NCBI GenBank assembly: GCA_900769465.1
Contig: CAAGGT010000247.1
Span: 1 to 63,966 of the forward strand
Direction of reading: 5' to 3'
Source: Bacteroidaceae bacterium
GTDB taxonomy: Bacteria > Bacteroidota > Bacteroidia > Bacteroidales > Bacteroidaceae
Length of the DNA stretch: 63,966 nt
Within the stretch, counting starts at the first letter, position 1, and each line of letters begins with the position of its first letter. Shown here one piece after another: positions 40,465 through 49,657 of the stretch. Position numbers and translations under genes: made by a program. The notes under the pieces are model-generated. The model was not told the DNA's origin and ran no database searches. It worked only from the letters and a program-made list of their open reading frames with translations.

Positions 40465-42345
40465 TTACATTTCCACTATTCTTGCAAAGCCACTCCAACC
40501 ATATCTCTTTTCATATGTGCGCTTTGCTCCTTTGGGGACGTACAGCACACACTTGGCATTTATGTTACCGAACACATTATTATCTATCTCAAACAGGCTG
40601 TCTGCCGGAATGTGCGAAACGACACTTGTTAGTCGTCTGCAGCCGTCAAAGGCAAAATTGCCTATCGATTCAACGTTCTTGCCTATGACAACCTTTTCAA
40701 GCTGTTCGCAGTAGTCAAAGGCATAATCATCTATGATTGTAACGTTGTCCGGAATGGTTAGCTCCGTAATTCCGCAGTGCGACAATGCTGCGTGCCCAAT
40801 GAATGCAAGGCTTTGTGGCAAACTTACCTCTCTAAGATTCTCGCAATATTGAAACGTGTATCGTTCAAGTTCTGTAACACCCTCCGGAATATTCATTTCT
40901 GTTATTCCGCTATGCACGAATGCCGCTTCACCAATCTCGCGGAGTGTTGCCGGCAGGGTAAGGTCTTTTAAATCTTGTGCGCCCACAAAGGCATCTTGTG
41001 CTATGCTTGTTACACCATTTGGGATTACGGTATTGTTGCAACCTGCAATGAGTGTGTTTGTCGCGGTTTCAATGATAGCGTTGCACCCGTCACGGCTGTC
41101 ATAGTATGGGTTCTTGGCATCCACCTCTAGCCTCTCTATATACAGCATAGGAAAGAATGCAGCTACGCCTATGTGTTTTACGCTCTGTGGAATACTTATC
41201 ACGCCGTTCTGGTTGCAGTATATGAAAGCTGAGTCGGCAATGCTCTCAATTCCAAAGGGAATTGTTACCTTTGAAATATAAGGATTCTTGAATGCTTGTC
41301 CTGCAAAGGCTGTTACGCGGAACGTACGTCCTTTGTATGTAACTGTTTGGGGGACGACAATCTCACTGCCTTCGTATTCATATTCAAACTCATCGGGGTG
41401 TTCTCCTTTGAATGTAACCTCCACGGTGCGTGCATTGCCGTCGGTTATATGGTAAAATATGCCGTCGGACTCGAACCTGTCGGGTACTTCACCGCATTCC
41501 CATTCAATGTAGTTGCTTAATGTGGTATGCAACCCGCACGCAATAAACCCGGCACTCAATGCCGCCACTGCTGCGGCAATGGCTGTGGCTTTGTACATTG
41601 TGGCGTGCTTGTGGCGCTTTATTACTTTTTTTAATTCATCGGCACTAGTATAGCGCTTGCTCCTTTCCTTTTGCAAGCAACGTCTTGCAATCCTTCCTAT
41701 GTATCCAGGTAATCTTGTGCCCGTCTTTTCCTCTATGTATTGCAACAGGCAGCCAATTGAATAGATGTCGCTGCGTGCATCAATCTCACCGGTCCTGTTC
41801 GTTGTGGCTTCTGGTGCGCCAAAGCGGGCTGTCGTTCCTGTTGTGGTGTCGTTCCAGTCACTCAAGCAAAATCCCAGGTCTATCAGCTTTATGTTGTTGC
41901 TTGTCTGCGATATCATTATGTTGCCCGGGTTGATGTCAAGATACACCACATTCTCCTTGTGCAGTGTATCGAGTGCCTCGCACAGTTGTAGCAGCAGTTT
42001 TCTTATGTTCTCCTTCCTCTTGAAATATTCCGGCTCCCTCTCAATCTTTTCCTTGATGGTACATCCGCTCACATACTCCATTATTATGCATAGCCCGTCG
42101 GCGTTGTCTCTTATGTCCAGGTATTTTACCACATATGGGCTGCATATCCTCTTGCCTGTGTTGTACTCCTTGTAAAAGAGGTCGCGGCAACGTTTGTCGT
42201 TGCGCAGTTCCGGGCGCAGTTTCTTCATGAAGCACACCCGCCCGTCAATGTTTGTCCTGTATGCAATGGATGTTGCTCCAAAGAGGTCGAGCATCTCAAT
42301 GTCGGCCGTCTTGCCCTTGAATATGAAATCCGAACTATGTTCCAT
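40465..42345 (-). CDS. membrane Ser/Thr protein kinase with extracytoplasmic BspA-type LRR domain
   Basis: A 626-residue receptor-like kinase. The cytoplasmic kinase domain (about 5-245) has a degenerate glycine loop, the ATP Lys in FMKKLRPE, IIMEYVSGC, the catalytic loop VVYLDINPGNIM (Asp near 138, with Tyr-Leu in place of His-Arg), DLG for DFG, and FGAPEATTN in the APE region, so it is probably active. One membrane segment (about 253-272, ATAIAAAVAALSAGFIACG) leads to an outer domain: a module DGIFYHITDGNARTVEVTF, then LRR_5 repeats (SKVTIPFGIESIADSAFIYC and others) to the end. The same outer module begins the BspA-like surface protein at 43231. It lies 10 bases after the 42356 gene in one operon. 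The ligand is unknown. Confidence 0.85.
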   Translation of the reverse strand: MEHSSDFIFKGKTADIEMLDLFGATSIAYRTNIDGRVCFMKKLRPELRNDKRCRDLFYKEYNTGKRICSPYVVKYLDIRDNADGLCIIMEYVSGCTIKEKIEREPEYFKRKENIRKLLLQLCEALDTLHKENVVYLDINPGNIMISQTSNNIKLIDLGFCLSDWNDTTTGTTARFGAPEATTNRTGEIDARSDIYSIGCLLQYIEEKTGTRLPGYIGRIARRCLQKERSKRYTSADELKKVIKRHKHATMYKATAIAAAVAALSAGFIACGLHTTLSNYIEWECGEVPDRFESDGIFYHITDGNARTVEVTFKGEHPDEFEYEYEGSEIVVPQTVTYKGRTFRVTAFAGQAFKNPYISKVTIPFGIESIADSAFIYCNQNGVISIPQSVKHIGVAAFFPMLYIERLEVDAKNPYYDSRDGCNAIIETATNTLIAGCNNTVIPNGVTSIAQDAFVGAQDLKDLTLPATLREIGEAAFVHSGITEMNIPEGVTELERYTFQYCENLREVSLPQSLAFIGHAALSHCGITELTIPDNVTIIDDYAFDYCEQLEKVVIGKNVESIGNFAFDGCRRLTSVVSHIPADSLFEIDNNVFGNINAKCVLYVPKGAKRTYEKRYGWSGFARIVEM

Positions 42346-42355
42346 TCCCTTTATG

Positions 42356-42946
42356 TCATTTTTCTAGAAGCTGGAATTTAACTCCATTCTTCTTGCCACA
42401 GATGTAGTTCACGGGGTCTCCGCCATTGTGTATCAGGTTCGAGAGCAGCAGGGGCTCGCCGTCAATGATGCGCTCGCAGATGAAAACATCGTTCTGCGAG
42501 AGCTTGCTGTTTCTGCTCTCAAGGACCTTGAACATACAAAGGCCTATGTACTGTATTGTGACACAGCGGTCGGGTTGCCACATAAGCCTCACCTTGTCAC
42601 CCTTGAGCAGAGATTTAGCCTGCAGGCAATTGTTGTTGATGAAGTCGCTCTCGCATTCACCCTGTACTTGTTGGAATTTGCAGAATGTCGCGTAGTTCAC
42701 ATAACCAATGTATTTCGACAGTATGTTCATTGTACTCAGACGTGGTGTCTGCTCCTCCTTTTCGCGCAGATACCCCCACAGGCGTTTCAGTGTGGTGGGC
42801 GAGAGTAGTGAGCCGGTCTCCTTGAATACGCTCTGTGCCAGATTCTCAAAATCCTTTGGCGTACACATACTGAATCCGGCTACGTTCTCAACATATTCCT
42901 TGAGCTTTTCTATAAATAACCTGTCTGTGTTTTTTGTGTCTTTCAT
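42356..42946 (-). CDS. hypothetical protein, operon partner of the kinase
   Basis: A 196-residue soluble protein with no domain I can name. The N-terminal ~85 residues are helical and include FENLAQSVFKETGSLLSPTT and LKRLWGYLREKEEQTPRLST, resembling a small DNA- or protein-binding domain. The C-terminal half looks like a beta barrel (DKVRLMWQPDRCVTIQYIGL, FICERIIDGEPLLLS). It is the first gene after a strong promoter and is followed after 10 bases by the kinase gene, so it is likely a substrate or regulator of the kinase. Confidence 0.7.
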   Translation of the reverse strand: MKDTKNTDRLFIEKLKEYVENVAGFSMCTPKDFENLAQSVFKETGSLLSPTTLKRLWGYLREKEEQTPRLSTMNILSKYIGYVNYATFCKFQQVQGECESDFINNNCLQAKSLLKGDKVRLMWQPDRCVTIQYIGLCMFKVLESRNSKLSQNDVFICERIIDGEPLLLSNLIHNGGDPVNYICGKKNGVKFQLLEK

Positions 42947-42977
42947 TCTAGTGAGGGTATAGCTTTATATCCGGTCG

Positions 42978-43010
42978 CAAAGATACTCATTTAATGGCTG
43001 TAAAAGCAAA
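42978..43010 (-). promoter_or_regulatory. promoter of the kinase operon
   Basis: On the minus strand TTTG (43010-43007), 21 bases, TATCTTTG (42985-42978): a full Bacteroidetes match, 31 bases before the start codon of the 196-residue gene. Confidence 0.65.
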
Positions 43011-43230
43011 AGCCGATTTGAAAATAATCCTTGTTTTTAAATAAGGACCAAAATGGACTGGAGGTAATAGCTTGATAAGTATTTCCTTTGCAAAAGAAAA
43101 TGGGACAAAGCCTTATTTGACGCTTTAATCCCCCTTTTGTGTGATGGACATATTTTCTTTCCTGTGGTAAAGAGAAGGTGTGTTCATCCCTCTTTTTTGT
43201 CGTTGATAAAGATATATTAATGATATTACT

Positions 43231-46200
43231 ATGAAAAGAATGAAAAATCTGTTAACGGTGTTGTTGCTGTTGTGTGCAACGGCTGTCAGTGCCCACGACT
43301 TTGAAGTTGGTGGCATTTTTTATAGCATTACCGATGCCGAAAACCGTACGGTTGCAGTGACATACTCGGGCAGTGCGTATAGTGAAGTTGCCGATGAATA
43401 TGCAGGCTCTGTTGTGATTCCCTCTACTGTCACTTATGAGGATGTTGCTTACAGTGTAACAGGTATAGCCGAATCGGCCTTCAGGAATTGTGCCGGGTTG
43501 ACCTATCTTTTTATTCCCAACAGCATTGTAAATGTAGGCAATTATGCATTCAATGGCTGTGCCGCATTAAAGGAACTGTATATCGAGGATGGTGAAGAAC
43601 TGTTGACGATGGGATACAGTTATTACGAAAGTAATGGAATCGGTTATGGTCAGTTCTATGAGTGTCCGTTAGAGACATTGCATCTTGGCCGCAATCTCTC
43701 TTATCCTACCGATCTCTATTCCGGACTCTCTCCTTTCTGCTATTTTACCAGTTCTGCATTGGCTTTGACCAATGTGACCATTGGTGACTGCGTTACAAGC
43801 ATTGGGTATGCACTGTTCCGTTCTAATACAGGCATAACTGATATTACTCTCCCAGATGGTGTTACAAGTATAGGTGGCGATGCATTCCTCTATTGTGAAG
43901 GCTTGACAAGCATCGTAATTCCGGCAAATGTGACAAGTATAGGCAGCAGTGCGTTCCTTAATTGTTCAAACCTTAAGACTGTCGTGAACTTCTCAAGCAT
44001 TTCATTTACTTTGGGCGACCGTTATGGAAATGGCGCCATTGGCTATCAGGCCGATGTGGTAGTCAATGCACCCAATGGTTTTATTGATGGTGATTATATT
44101 TTTGGAAATGTCGATGGTGTAAATATCTTGGCTGGTTACATAGGTCCTGATACGGAACTTGTGCTTCCGGCCGACTGCAGAGGCAAAAGCTACGATATCG
44201 GTGAAAGAGCATTCTATGACAATTCAGCAATTACAAGCATTGTTATGCCCGATTGTGTTACTGCTATTGGTGATTATGCATTTAGAGGTTGTTCTGCCCT
44301 TGCCAATATTGAACTGTCTGATAATTTGAGAAGTATTGGAGCTTATGCTTTCTACAACTGTAACAGCTTGGAATCGTTTACCATTGGCGACAACGTCGAG
44401 AGTATCGGCGAAAAATTGTTCTCTAGTAATACCTCACTAAAGAGTCTTCATATAGGTAGCGGTTTAAGAACGATAGGTTCATATGCCTTCGCTGGTTGTA
44501 AAGCACTTGAAACAGTAACCATTGCCGAGGGTGTCACAAGCATTGGAGAGTCAATGTTCAGTAGCTGTACCAATCTAAAGAGTCTTATTATCCCCAACAG
44601 TGTTAAAAGTATTGCTGACGATGCTTTTATGGGAGCAGGACTTACTAATATTGTAATTAGTGACGGAGTGAAGACAATTGGTGAAGGTGCATTCCTTCAA
44701 TGCTACAGCCTTAGAAGTGTTGTCATTGGCAGCAGTGTTACAACAATTTACAATCAGGCGTTTTATAATTGTACAGGTTTGAGCAAGATTGTGCTTGGCA
44801 AGAATGTCTCTAACATTGTTAACAATGCTTTCTACGGATGTTCAAATTTGAAGACCATCGTAAATCTTTCAAATTTGAGCCTCACTAGAGGAAGCACAAA
44901 CAATGGTTACGTGGCATATTATGTCGATAAGATTGTTAGTGCGCCCAATGGAGTAATAGACGGTGATTACATCTGGAGTGTTGCTGATGGCGTAAATACT
45001 CTTGTTGTGTATATTGGCAATGCAACAGAACTGACCTTGCCTGCCAATTACAATGGTGAGGATTACCGGATTGGTGCTTCGGCATTCTCCGGCAATACAA
45101 CCCTTACAAGCGTAACCATCCCCGATGCTGTTGAAAGCATTGGCAGCTATGCTTTCAATGGCTGTAGCAGTCTTGCAAGTGTTACGTTGGGTAGTGGAGT
45201 GGCAAGTATAGACAATTATGCCTTCAGCGGCTGTTCGCTGCTTGCAAGCATTGAAATCCCTAACAGTGTAACAACCCTTGGCACCGATGTGTTCCGGAAC
45301 TGTACCAAGCTTGCAAGCGTTTCAATTGGTAACGGAATCACAACTATTGGAAGTTCTACTTTCTATGGTTGCAGTAGCCTTGCAAGCATAACAATCCCTA
45401 ACAGTGTTACAACCATTGGTAGCAATGCTTTCAAAGGTTGTTCGGCACTTACAAGCATTGAAATTCCCGATGCTGTTACAAGTCTGGGCGGCTCTGTGTT
45501 CGAGAACTGTACCTCCCTTGCAAGTGTTTCAATAGGTGGTGGAGTGACAAGCATTGGAAACTTTGCTTTCAATGGCTGTACTGCATTGAAGGATTTGCGT
45601 TTTGAGGATGGTGAGGGAACACTCACTCTGGGATATAAAACGTCGTCACAGGGCTTGTTCTATGACTGTCCGTTGGATACCCTGTACATTGGACGTACAC
45701 TTTCCTATGATGCAAGCAGCTCTTGTGGCTATTCTCCTTTCTACAACAAAACTACATTGAAAAATGTTGCTTTTGGTGACAACTTTACGACGGTCGGTAG
45801 CTATCTGTTCTATAATTGCTCCGGGCTAACAAGTGTTGAACTCCCTGATGGTGTTACAAGCATTGGCAACCATGCCTTCTATGGTTGTTCAAACCTCACT
45901 GGTATTGAACTTTCTGAAGGTTTGGTAAGTATAGGAAATTATGCTTTTTACAATTGCTCAAACCTTGCAGATGTTAAGATTCCAAGCAACCTTACAACCA
46001 TTGGAACAAGTACATTTTATGGCTGTAAAGGACTTACAAGTGTTATTATACCAAATAATGTGACAAGTATCGGCGGCACTGCTTTCTATAATTGCTCAAA
46101 TCTAAAGACTGTCATAAATCTTTCAAGTTTGAGCCTTTCTAAAGCAAATTCAAGTAATGGCTATGTGTCATATTATGCCGATAGGTTATATAACGTTCCG

Positions 46201-48795
46201 GGTGGAATAATTGACGGTGATTATATATGGAGTGTTGCTGACGGTGTGAATACCCTTGCTGCATATATTGGCAATGCAACAGAACTGACCTTGCCTGCCA
46301 ATTACAATGGTGAGGATTACCGGATTGGTGCTTCGGCATTCTCCGGCAACACAACTCTTACTAGTGTAACCATCTCCGATGCTGTTACAAGTATTGGCAA
46401 CGATGCTTTCAAGGGATGTACTGCTCTTGCAAGCGTTTCAATGGGCGGCGGAGTGGCAAGTATCGGTAACTATGTTTTCAGCGGTTGTTCGGTACTTACA
46501 GGCATTGAACTCCCCGATGCTGTTAAAACCATCGGCACTTATGTGTTCCAGAACTGTACCAAGCTTGCAAGTATTTCAATGGGTAACGGAGTTGCAAGCA
46601 TTGGAAACTATGCTTTCTATGGTTGCAGTAGCCTTGCAAGCATAACAATCCCTAACAGTGTTGCTACCATTGGCACATATGTGTTCCAGAATTGTACTGC
46701 TCTTGAAAGTGTTTCAATAGGTGGTGGAGTTGAAAGCATTGGCAACTATGCTTTCAATGGCTGTACTGCATTGAAGGATTTGCGTTTTGAGGATGGCGAG
46801 GGAACTCTCACTCTGGGATATAAAACGTCGTCACAGGGCTTGTTCTATGACTGTCCGTTGGAATCACTTTATTTAGGCCGTAATCTCTCTTACAATGCAG
46901 GCAGCAGTTATGGCTATTCACCTTTCTATAATAATAAGACTACATTGAAAGATGTCGCTTTCGGTGACAAGGTTACAAGCATTGGAAATTATCTGTTCTA
47001 TGGCTGTAGCAGTCTTGCAAGCATAACAATCCCCAATAGTGTAGCAAGAATAGGACAATTTGCATTCGCTGAATGCAATAGCCTTAGACAAATTGAAATT
47101 CCATTTGGTGTGTCAACTATTGAATATGCATCATTCTATAAGTGTATTAACTTAGCGAATGTGACAATTCCCGTTGGTGTTACTGCTATTGGAGGCTTTG
47201 CATTCAGTAATTGTTATTCTATAACAGATATTGATATACCAAATGGTGTTACAACCATTGGAGAATGTGCTTTCCAGGCTTGCGAATTGACTCATATAAC
47301 AATTCCTGCCAGTGTTACAAGTATAGAAGAGAAAGCCTTCAATGTCTGTAAAAATCTTAAAACTGTAATAAATTTCTCGGAACTGGAATTTACCGCAGGA
47401 GCAACCACTCACGGTTATATTGCATATTATGTTGACAAACTTATAAACGCGCCTGGTGGCTCTGTTGAGGGCGATTTTGTTTTTGCTGTACTTGACGGCG
47501 TGAATACACTTATAAAATACAACTATTCCGGTGGATATATAGGTGACAAAATTGAACTGGATGCCTGGACATCGACAAATACAGCTCACAGCAGTACGTC
47601 TTCTCACACTTATACGATAGAAGCTAAAAAAGATGATAAATTGACTTTTGATTGGGAAGTGAGCAGCGAGAGTAATTATGACTGGCTTACAGTAACCATT
47701 GACGGAACCGAGGTTCTTAAAAAGAGCGGTACGCTGAGCGGCAGCTATGAACATACATTCACCTCAAGTGGAACGTCTAAACTGGTCGTAAAATACACAA
47801 AGGACGGTAGCCAATCAAAAGGAGATGATATGGGCAAGATATACAATATCGTTGTACAATCATTGGTAGAAGATGATTATGAACTGTTACTCCCTGCCGA
47901 CTACAAAGGCGAAGAATACGTAATCGCAGAAAACGCCTTCACCGGCCACACCGGAATGAACAGCGTAGAGATACCTGCGACCGTGACAGCAATAGGCGCC
48001 AATGCCTTCAACGGCTGCACAGGCCTCACCGCAGTGACATCACACATTGCCGCCTCTAATCTGTTTGCAATAGATGAAAACGTGTTCAGCATCGTAGACA
48101 AGGAGAATTGCACACTCTATGTACCCTGGGATGCTATAGAGACCTATGCCTCAACAGATGGCTGGAGCAGCTTCTATGAAATAAAGAAGATTCTGCCGGC
48201 ACAGGTTGTCATCACCATCGGCTCTTACGGCAGTGCAACCTACAGTTCACCCTATGCACTCGATTTTAGCGATGTTGAAGGCCTTAGCGCATACACCGCC
48301 ACAAACTGCAATGTAAACAACGTAGTGATAACCTTGACAAAAGTAGACATTGCAAACGAAGCCACCGGTCTGCTTCTCATCGGTACCCCCGGTGAATACA
48401 CAGTACCGGTAGTTGAAGACTTGGGCGAAACAGCTCCCAACCTTTTCGTTGCCACATTGAAGAAAACCGCAGTGAACAGCACAAGCCAGGATGGCGAATA
48501 TGCCAACTTCAAGTATACCGTAAAGAGCGGCGACACCTCTCCCAAGTTCTACCGCTTTGCCGACGGCTCGACATTGAGCGCAGGCAAGGCCTATCTGCAG
48601 CTCCCCGTGTCACTGTTCCCACAGGGCGCATCAAAGACAATATCCCTCAAGTTCGAGGATGGCACTACGGATATTGATGATGTTGAGAGTGAGAGTGGCA
48701 GTGAGGCAGTCGTATACGATTTGCAGGGCCGCGTTGTTGAGAAACCCACAAAGGGAATATACATAGTCAATGGCAAGAAGGTCGTTATCAAATGA
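43231..48795 (+). CDS. BspA-like leucine-rich-repeat surface protein with T9SS tail
   Basis: An 1854-residue surface protein. Signal peptide KNLLTVLLLLCATAVSAH; an N-terminal module GGIFYSITDAENRTVAVTYS shared with the neighbouring kinase ectodomain; then dozens of LRR_5 (BspA/TpLRR) repeats of 23 residues built on the pattern AF-x-GCSSLASITIPNSVT-x-IG. Around residues 1430-1545 a non-LRR beta-sandwich insert occurs (DKLTFDWEVSSESNYDWLTV, SYEHTFTSSGTSKLVV). A short LRR cap, a beta-rich domain and a T9SS tail (VVYDLQGRVVEKP, GIYIVNGKKVVIK) finish the protein. BspA-type proteins bind host matrix proteins or other bacteria. Long near-identical internal repeats could allow length change. It is followed by a microprotein gene. 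Confidence 0.9.
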   Translation: MKRMKNLLTVLLLLCATAVSAHDFEVGGIFYSITDAENRTVAVTYSGSAYSEVADEYAGSVVIPSTVTYEDVAYSVTGIAESAFRNCAGLTYLFIPNSIVNVGNYAFNGCAALKELYIEDGEELLTMGYSYYESNGIGYGQFYECPLETLHLGRNLSYPTDLYSGLSPFCYFTSSALALTNVTIGDCVTSIGYALFRSNTGITDITLPDGVTSIGGDAFLYCEGLTSIVIPANVTSIGSSAFLNCSNLKTVVNFSSISFTLGDRYGNGAIGYQADVVVNAPNGFIDGDYIFGNVDGVNILAGYIGPDTELVLPADCRGKSYDIGERAFYDNSAITSIVMPDCVTAIGDYAFRGCSALANIELSDNLRSIGAYAFYNCNSLESFTIGDNVESIGEKLFSSNTSLKSLHIGSGLRTIGSYAFAGCKALETVTIAEGVTSIGESMFSSCTNLKSLIIPNSVKSIADDAFMGAGLTNIVISDGVKTIGEGAFLQCYSLRSVVIGSSVTTIYNQAFYNCTGLSKIVLGKNVSNIVNNAFYGCSNLKTIVNLSNLSLTRGSTNNGYVAYYVDKIVSAPNGVIDGDYIWSVADGVNTLVVYIGNATELTLPANYNGEDYRIGASAFSGNTTLTSVTIPDAVESIGSYAFNGCSSLASVTLGSGVASIDNYAFSGCSLLASIEIPNSVTTLGTDVFRNCTKLASVSIGNGITTIGSSTFYGCSSLASITIPNSVTTIGSNAFKGCSALTSIEIPDAVTSLGGSVFENCTSLASVSIGGGVTSIGNFAFNGCTALKDLRFEDGEGTLTLGYKTSSQGLFYDCPLDTLYIGRTLSYDASSSCGYSPFYNKTTLKNVAFGDNFTTVGSYLFYNCSGLTSVELPDGVTSIGNHAFYGCSNLTGIELSEGLVSIGNYAFYNCSNLADVKIPSNLTTIGTSTFYGCKGLTSVIIPNNVTSIGGTAFYNCSNLKTVINLSSLSLSKANSSNGYVSYYADRLYNVPGGIIDGDYIWSVADGVNTLAAYIGNATELTLPANYNGEDYRIGASAFSGNTTLTSVTISDAVTSIGNDAFKGCTALASVSMGGGVASIGNYVFSGCSVLTGIELPDAVKTIGTYVFQNCTKLASISMGNGVASIGNYAFYGCSSLASITIPNSVATIGTYVFQNCTALESVSIGGGVESIGNYAFNGCTALKDLRFEDGEGTLTLGYKTSSQGLFYDCPLESLYLGRNLSYNAGSSYGYSPFYNNKTTLKDVAFGDKVTSIGNYLFYGCSSLASITIPNSVARIGQFAFAECNSLRQIEIPFGVSTIEYASFYKCINLANVTIPVGVTAIGGFAFSNCYSITDIDIPNGVTTIGECAFQACELTHITIPASVTSIEEKAFNVCKNLKTVINFSELEFTAGATTHGYIAYYVDKLINAPGGSVEGDFVFAVLDGVNTLIKYNYSGGYIGDKIELDAWTSTNTAHSSTSSHTYTIEAKKDDKLTFDWEVSSESNYDWLTVTIDGTEVLKKSGTLSGSYEHTFTSSGTSKLVVKYTKDGSQSKGDDMGKIYNIVVQSLVEDDYELLLPADYKGEEYVIAENAFTGHTGMNSVEIPATVTAIGANAFNGCTGLTAVTSHIAASNLFAIDENVFSIVDKENCTLYVPWDAIETYASTDGWSSFYEIKKILPAQVVITIGSYGSATYSSPYALDFSDVEGLSAYTATNCNVNNVVITLTKVDIANEATGLLLIGTPGEYTVPVVEDLGETAPNLFVATLKKTAVNSTSQDGEYANFKYTVKSGDTSPKFYRFADGSTLSAGKAYLQLPVSLFPQGASKTISLKFEDGTTDIDDVESESGSEAVVYDLQGRVVEKPTKGIYIVNGKKVVIK
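45010..46862 (+). repeat. long internal direct repeats in the BspA-like gene
   Basis: An 86-bp stretch is identical at 45010-45095 and 46264-46349 (offset 1254). A 114-bp stretch is repeated with two mismatches at 45564-45677 and 46749-46862 (offset 1185). Both offsets are multiples of three; their difference, 69 bases, is exactly one 23-residue LRR. The block was therefore duplicated and then changed by one repeat unit. Confidence 0.85.
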
Positions 48796-48824
48796 CCTTC
48801 GACCCCTGACACACACATTAGTTT

Positions 48825-49028
48825 ATGAAAAAAGATATGATTATGAAAAGACTATATTCAGCTCCCGAGGCAGCATTTGTAGAGTTGGCGACCAAACCCC
48901 TTATGCTTGTTATTTCGGCCGACAGGGTGATAATAGATGTTGAGAATGAAGAGGCGGGTGATGAGACCCCCGACCTTGCCGATGAATACCGCAGTGATTG
49001 GGAAAATATTTGGGGAAATATGATATAA
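48825..49028 (+). CDS. microprotein, WGNIW-related family
   Basis: The frame from 48825 gives 67 residues, but the in-frame ATG at 48843 gives a 61-residue product starting MKRLYSAPEA, which matches the start of the microproteins at 9353 and 62652 (MRK/MKK-x-Y-x-x-P). It continues with LMLVISADRV at the IAASTD position, an acidic middle (DVENEEAGDETPD) and an end SDWENIWGNMI that resembles WGN-I-W. There is no signal peptide. The gene lies 29-47 bases after the BspA-like gene on the same strand and ends before a strong terminator, so it is likely co-transcribed with it. Function unknown. Confidence 0.6.
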   Translation: MKKDMIMKRLYSAPEAAFVELATKPLMLVISADRVIIDVENEEAGDETPDLADEYRSDWENIWGNMI

Positions 49029-49068
49029 TGTTCTCCCCATTGGAGAAATAGATTGAATTTTTCTAAAA

Positions 49069-49109
49069 ATATCCCCCACAAGGCTTCAATGATGCCTTGT
49101 GGGGGATAT
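49069..49109 (+). terminator. terminator of the BspA-microprotein operon
   Basis: A perfect 16-bp stem (ATATCCCCCACAAGGC and complement) with a 9-base loop, followed by TTTTG, 40 bases past the microprotein stop. Confidence 0.85.
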
Positions 49110-49117
49110 TTTGCCAC

Positions 49118-49298
49118 CCGCGCGGTGCAAACTGCATCTGTACTACGCGTGACTATTGCTCAAAATGCCGCTCGATTAGCCTATGTTTTTTGTAATTGAC
49201 CGTCATTTTGTTGCCTTCGGCAATCGCACTCCACGCGGTACGACTGTTGCCGTACTACGCGTGACTATTGTTCAAAATGCCGCTCGATTAGCCTATAA
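49118..49298. repeat. pair of imperfect ~75-bp intergenic direct repeats
   Basis: GTACTACGCGTGACTATTG(C/T)TCAAAATGCCGCTCGATTAGCCTAT occurs at 49140-49184 and 49252-49296 with one mismatch over 45 bases (offset 112). Similarity extends upstream (CACGCGGT or GCGCGGT region). The repeats fill the space between two convergent genes and contain no reading frame I can support. Confidence 0.75.
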
Positions 49299-49317
49299 TT
49301 TAGAATAATAGATGAGG

Positions 49318-49638
49318 TTAGTCCTCATCTATTATTCCGTTATAGGCTAATTCACCTTCGACGATGAAATATAGCTCCTCGGGGTCAAAATTGCCTATGT
49401 TGCATTTTTTTGCTTCTTTGGCAATGAACTCGGCAATTTCGTTGATGTCGATGTCGACATATTCGCTGTCGTTGTCGAGGATACCGCTCTTGTCGTAGTA
49501 GTCGTAGATGGTATCAAGGAAAAAATAGAACTCGTCGTCGCTGTATTTCTCCTTCAGGTCCTGTGGCAGACGTTCACGAATGAATGCTATGGTCTTCTCG
49601 TCATCGAGATCTTCCATATCAAAACCGTCGTTGTTCAT
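49318..49638 (-). CDS. hypothetical acidic protein after trxA
   Basis: A 106-residue, strongly acidic protein (MNNDGFDMEDLDDEKTIAFI, SDDEFYFFLDTIYDYYDKSG). No domain is recognised; mainly helical, no membrane segment. The start at 49638 is chosen because it is 19 bases after the trxA stop; a longer frame to 49710 would overlap trxA and is basic and unlike the rest. It ends the dnaE-trxA operon. I recall this gene as commonly linked to dnaE and trxA in Bacteroidales. Confidence 0.75.
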   Translation of the reverse strand: MNNDGFDMEDLDDEKTIAFIRERLPQDLKEKYSDDEFYFFLDTIYDYYDKSGILDNDSEYVDIDINEIAEFIAKEAKKCNIGNFDPEELYFIVEGELAYNGIIDED

Positions 49639-49657
49639 GATATTGGGATTTATGGGG

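Noticed and set aside
47152..47754. A 200-codon minus-strand frame inside the BspA-like gene
   Set aside because: The composition reflects the reverse complement of LRR repeats; the plus-strand protein is clearly real.
43231..48795. The regular repeats of the BspA-like gene as a possible CRISPR array
   Set aside because: The repeats are in frame, vary continuously, have no constant repeat plus unique spacer pattern, and encode LRR_5 units; no cas genes are present.
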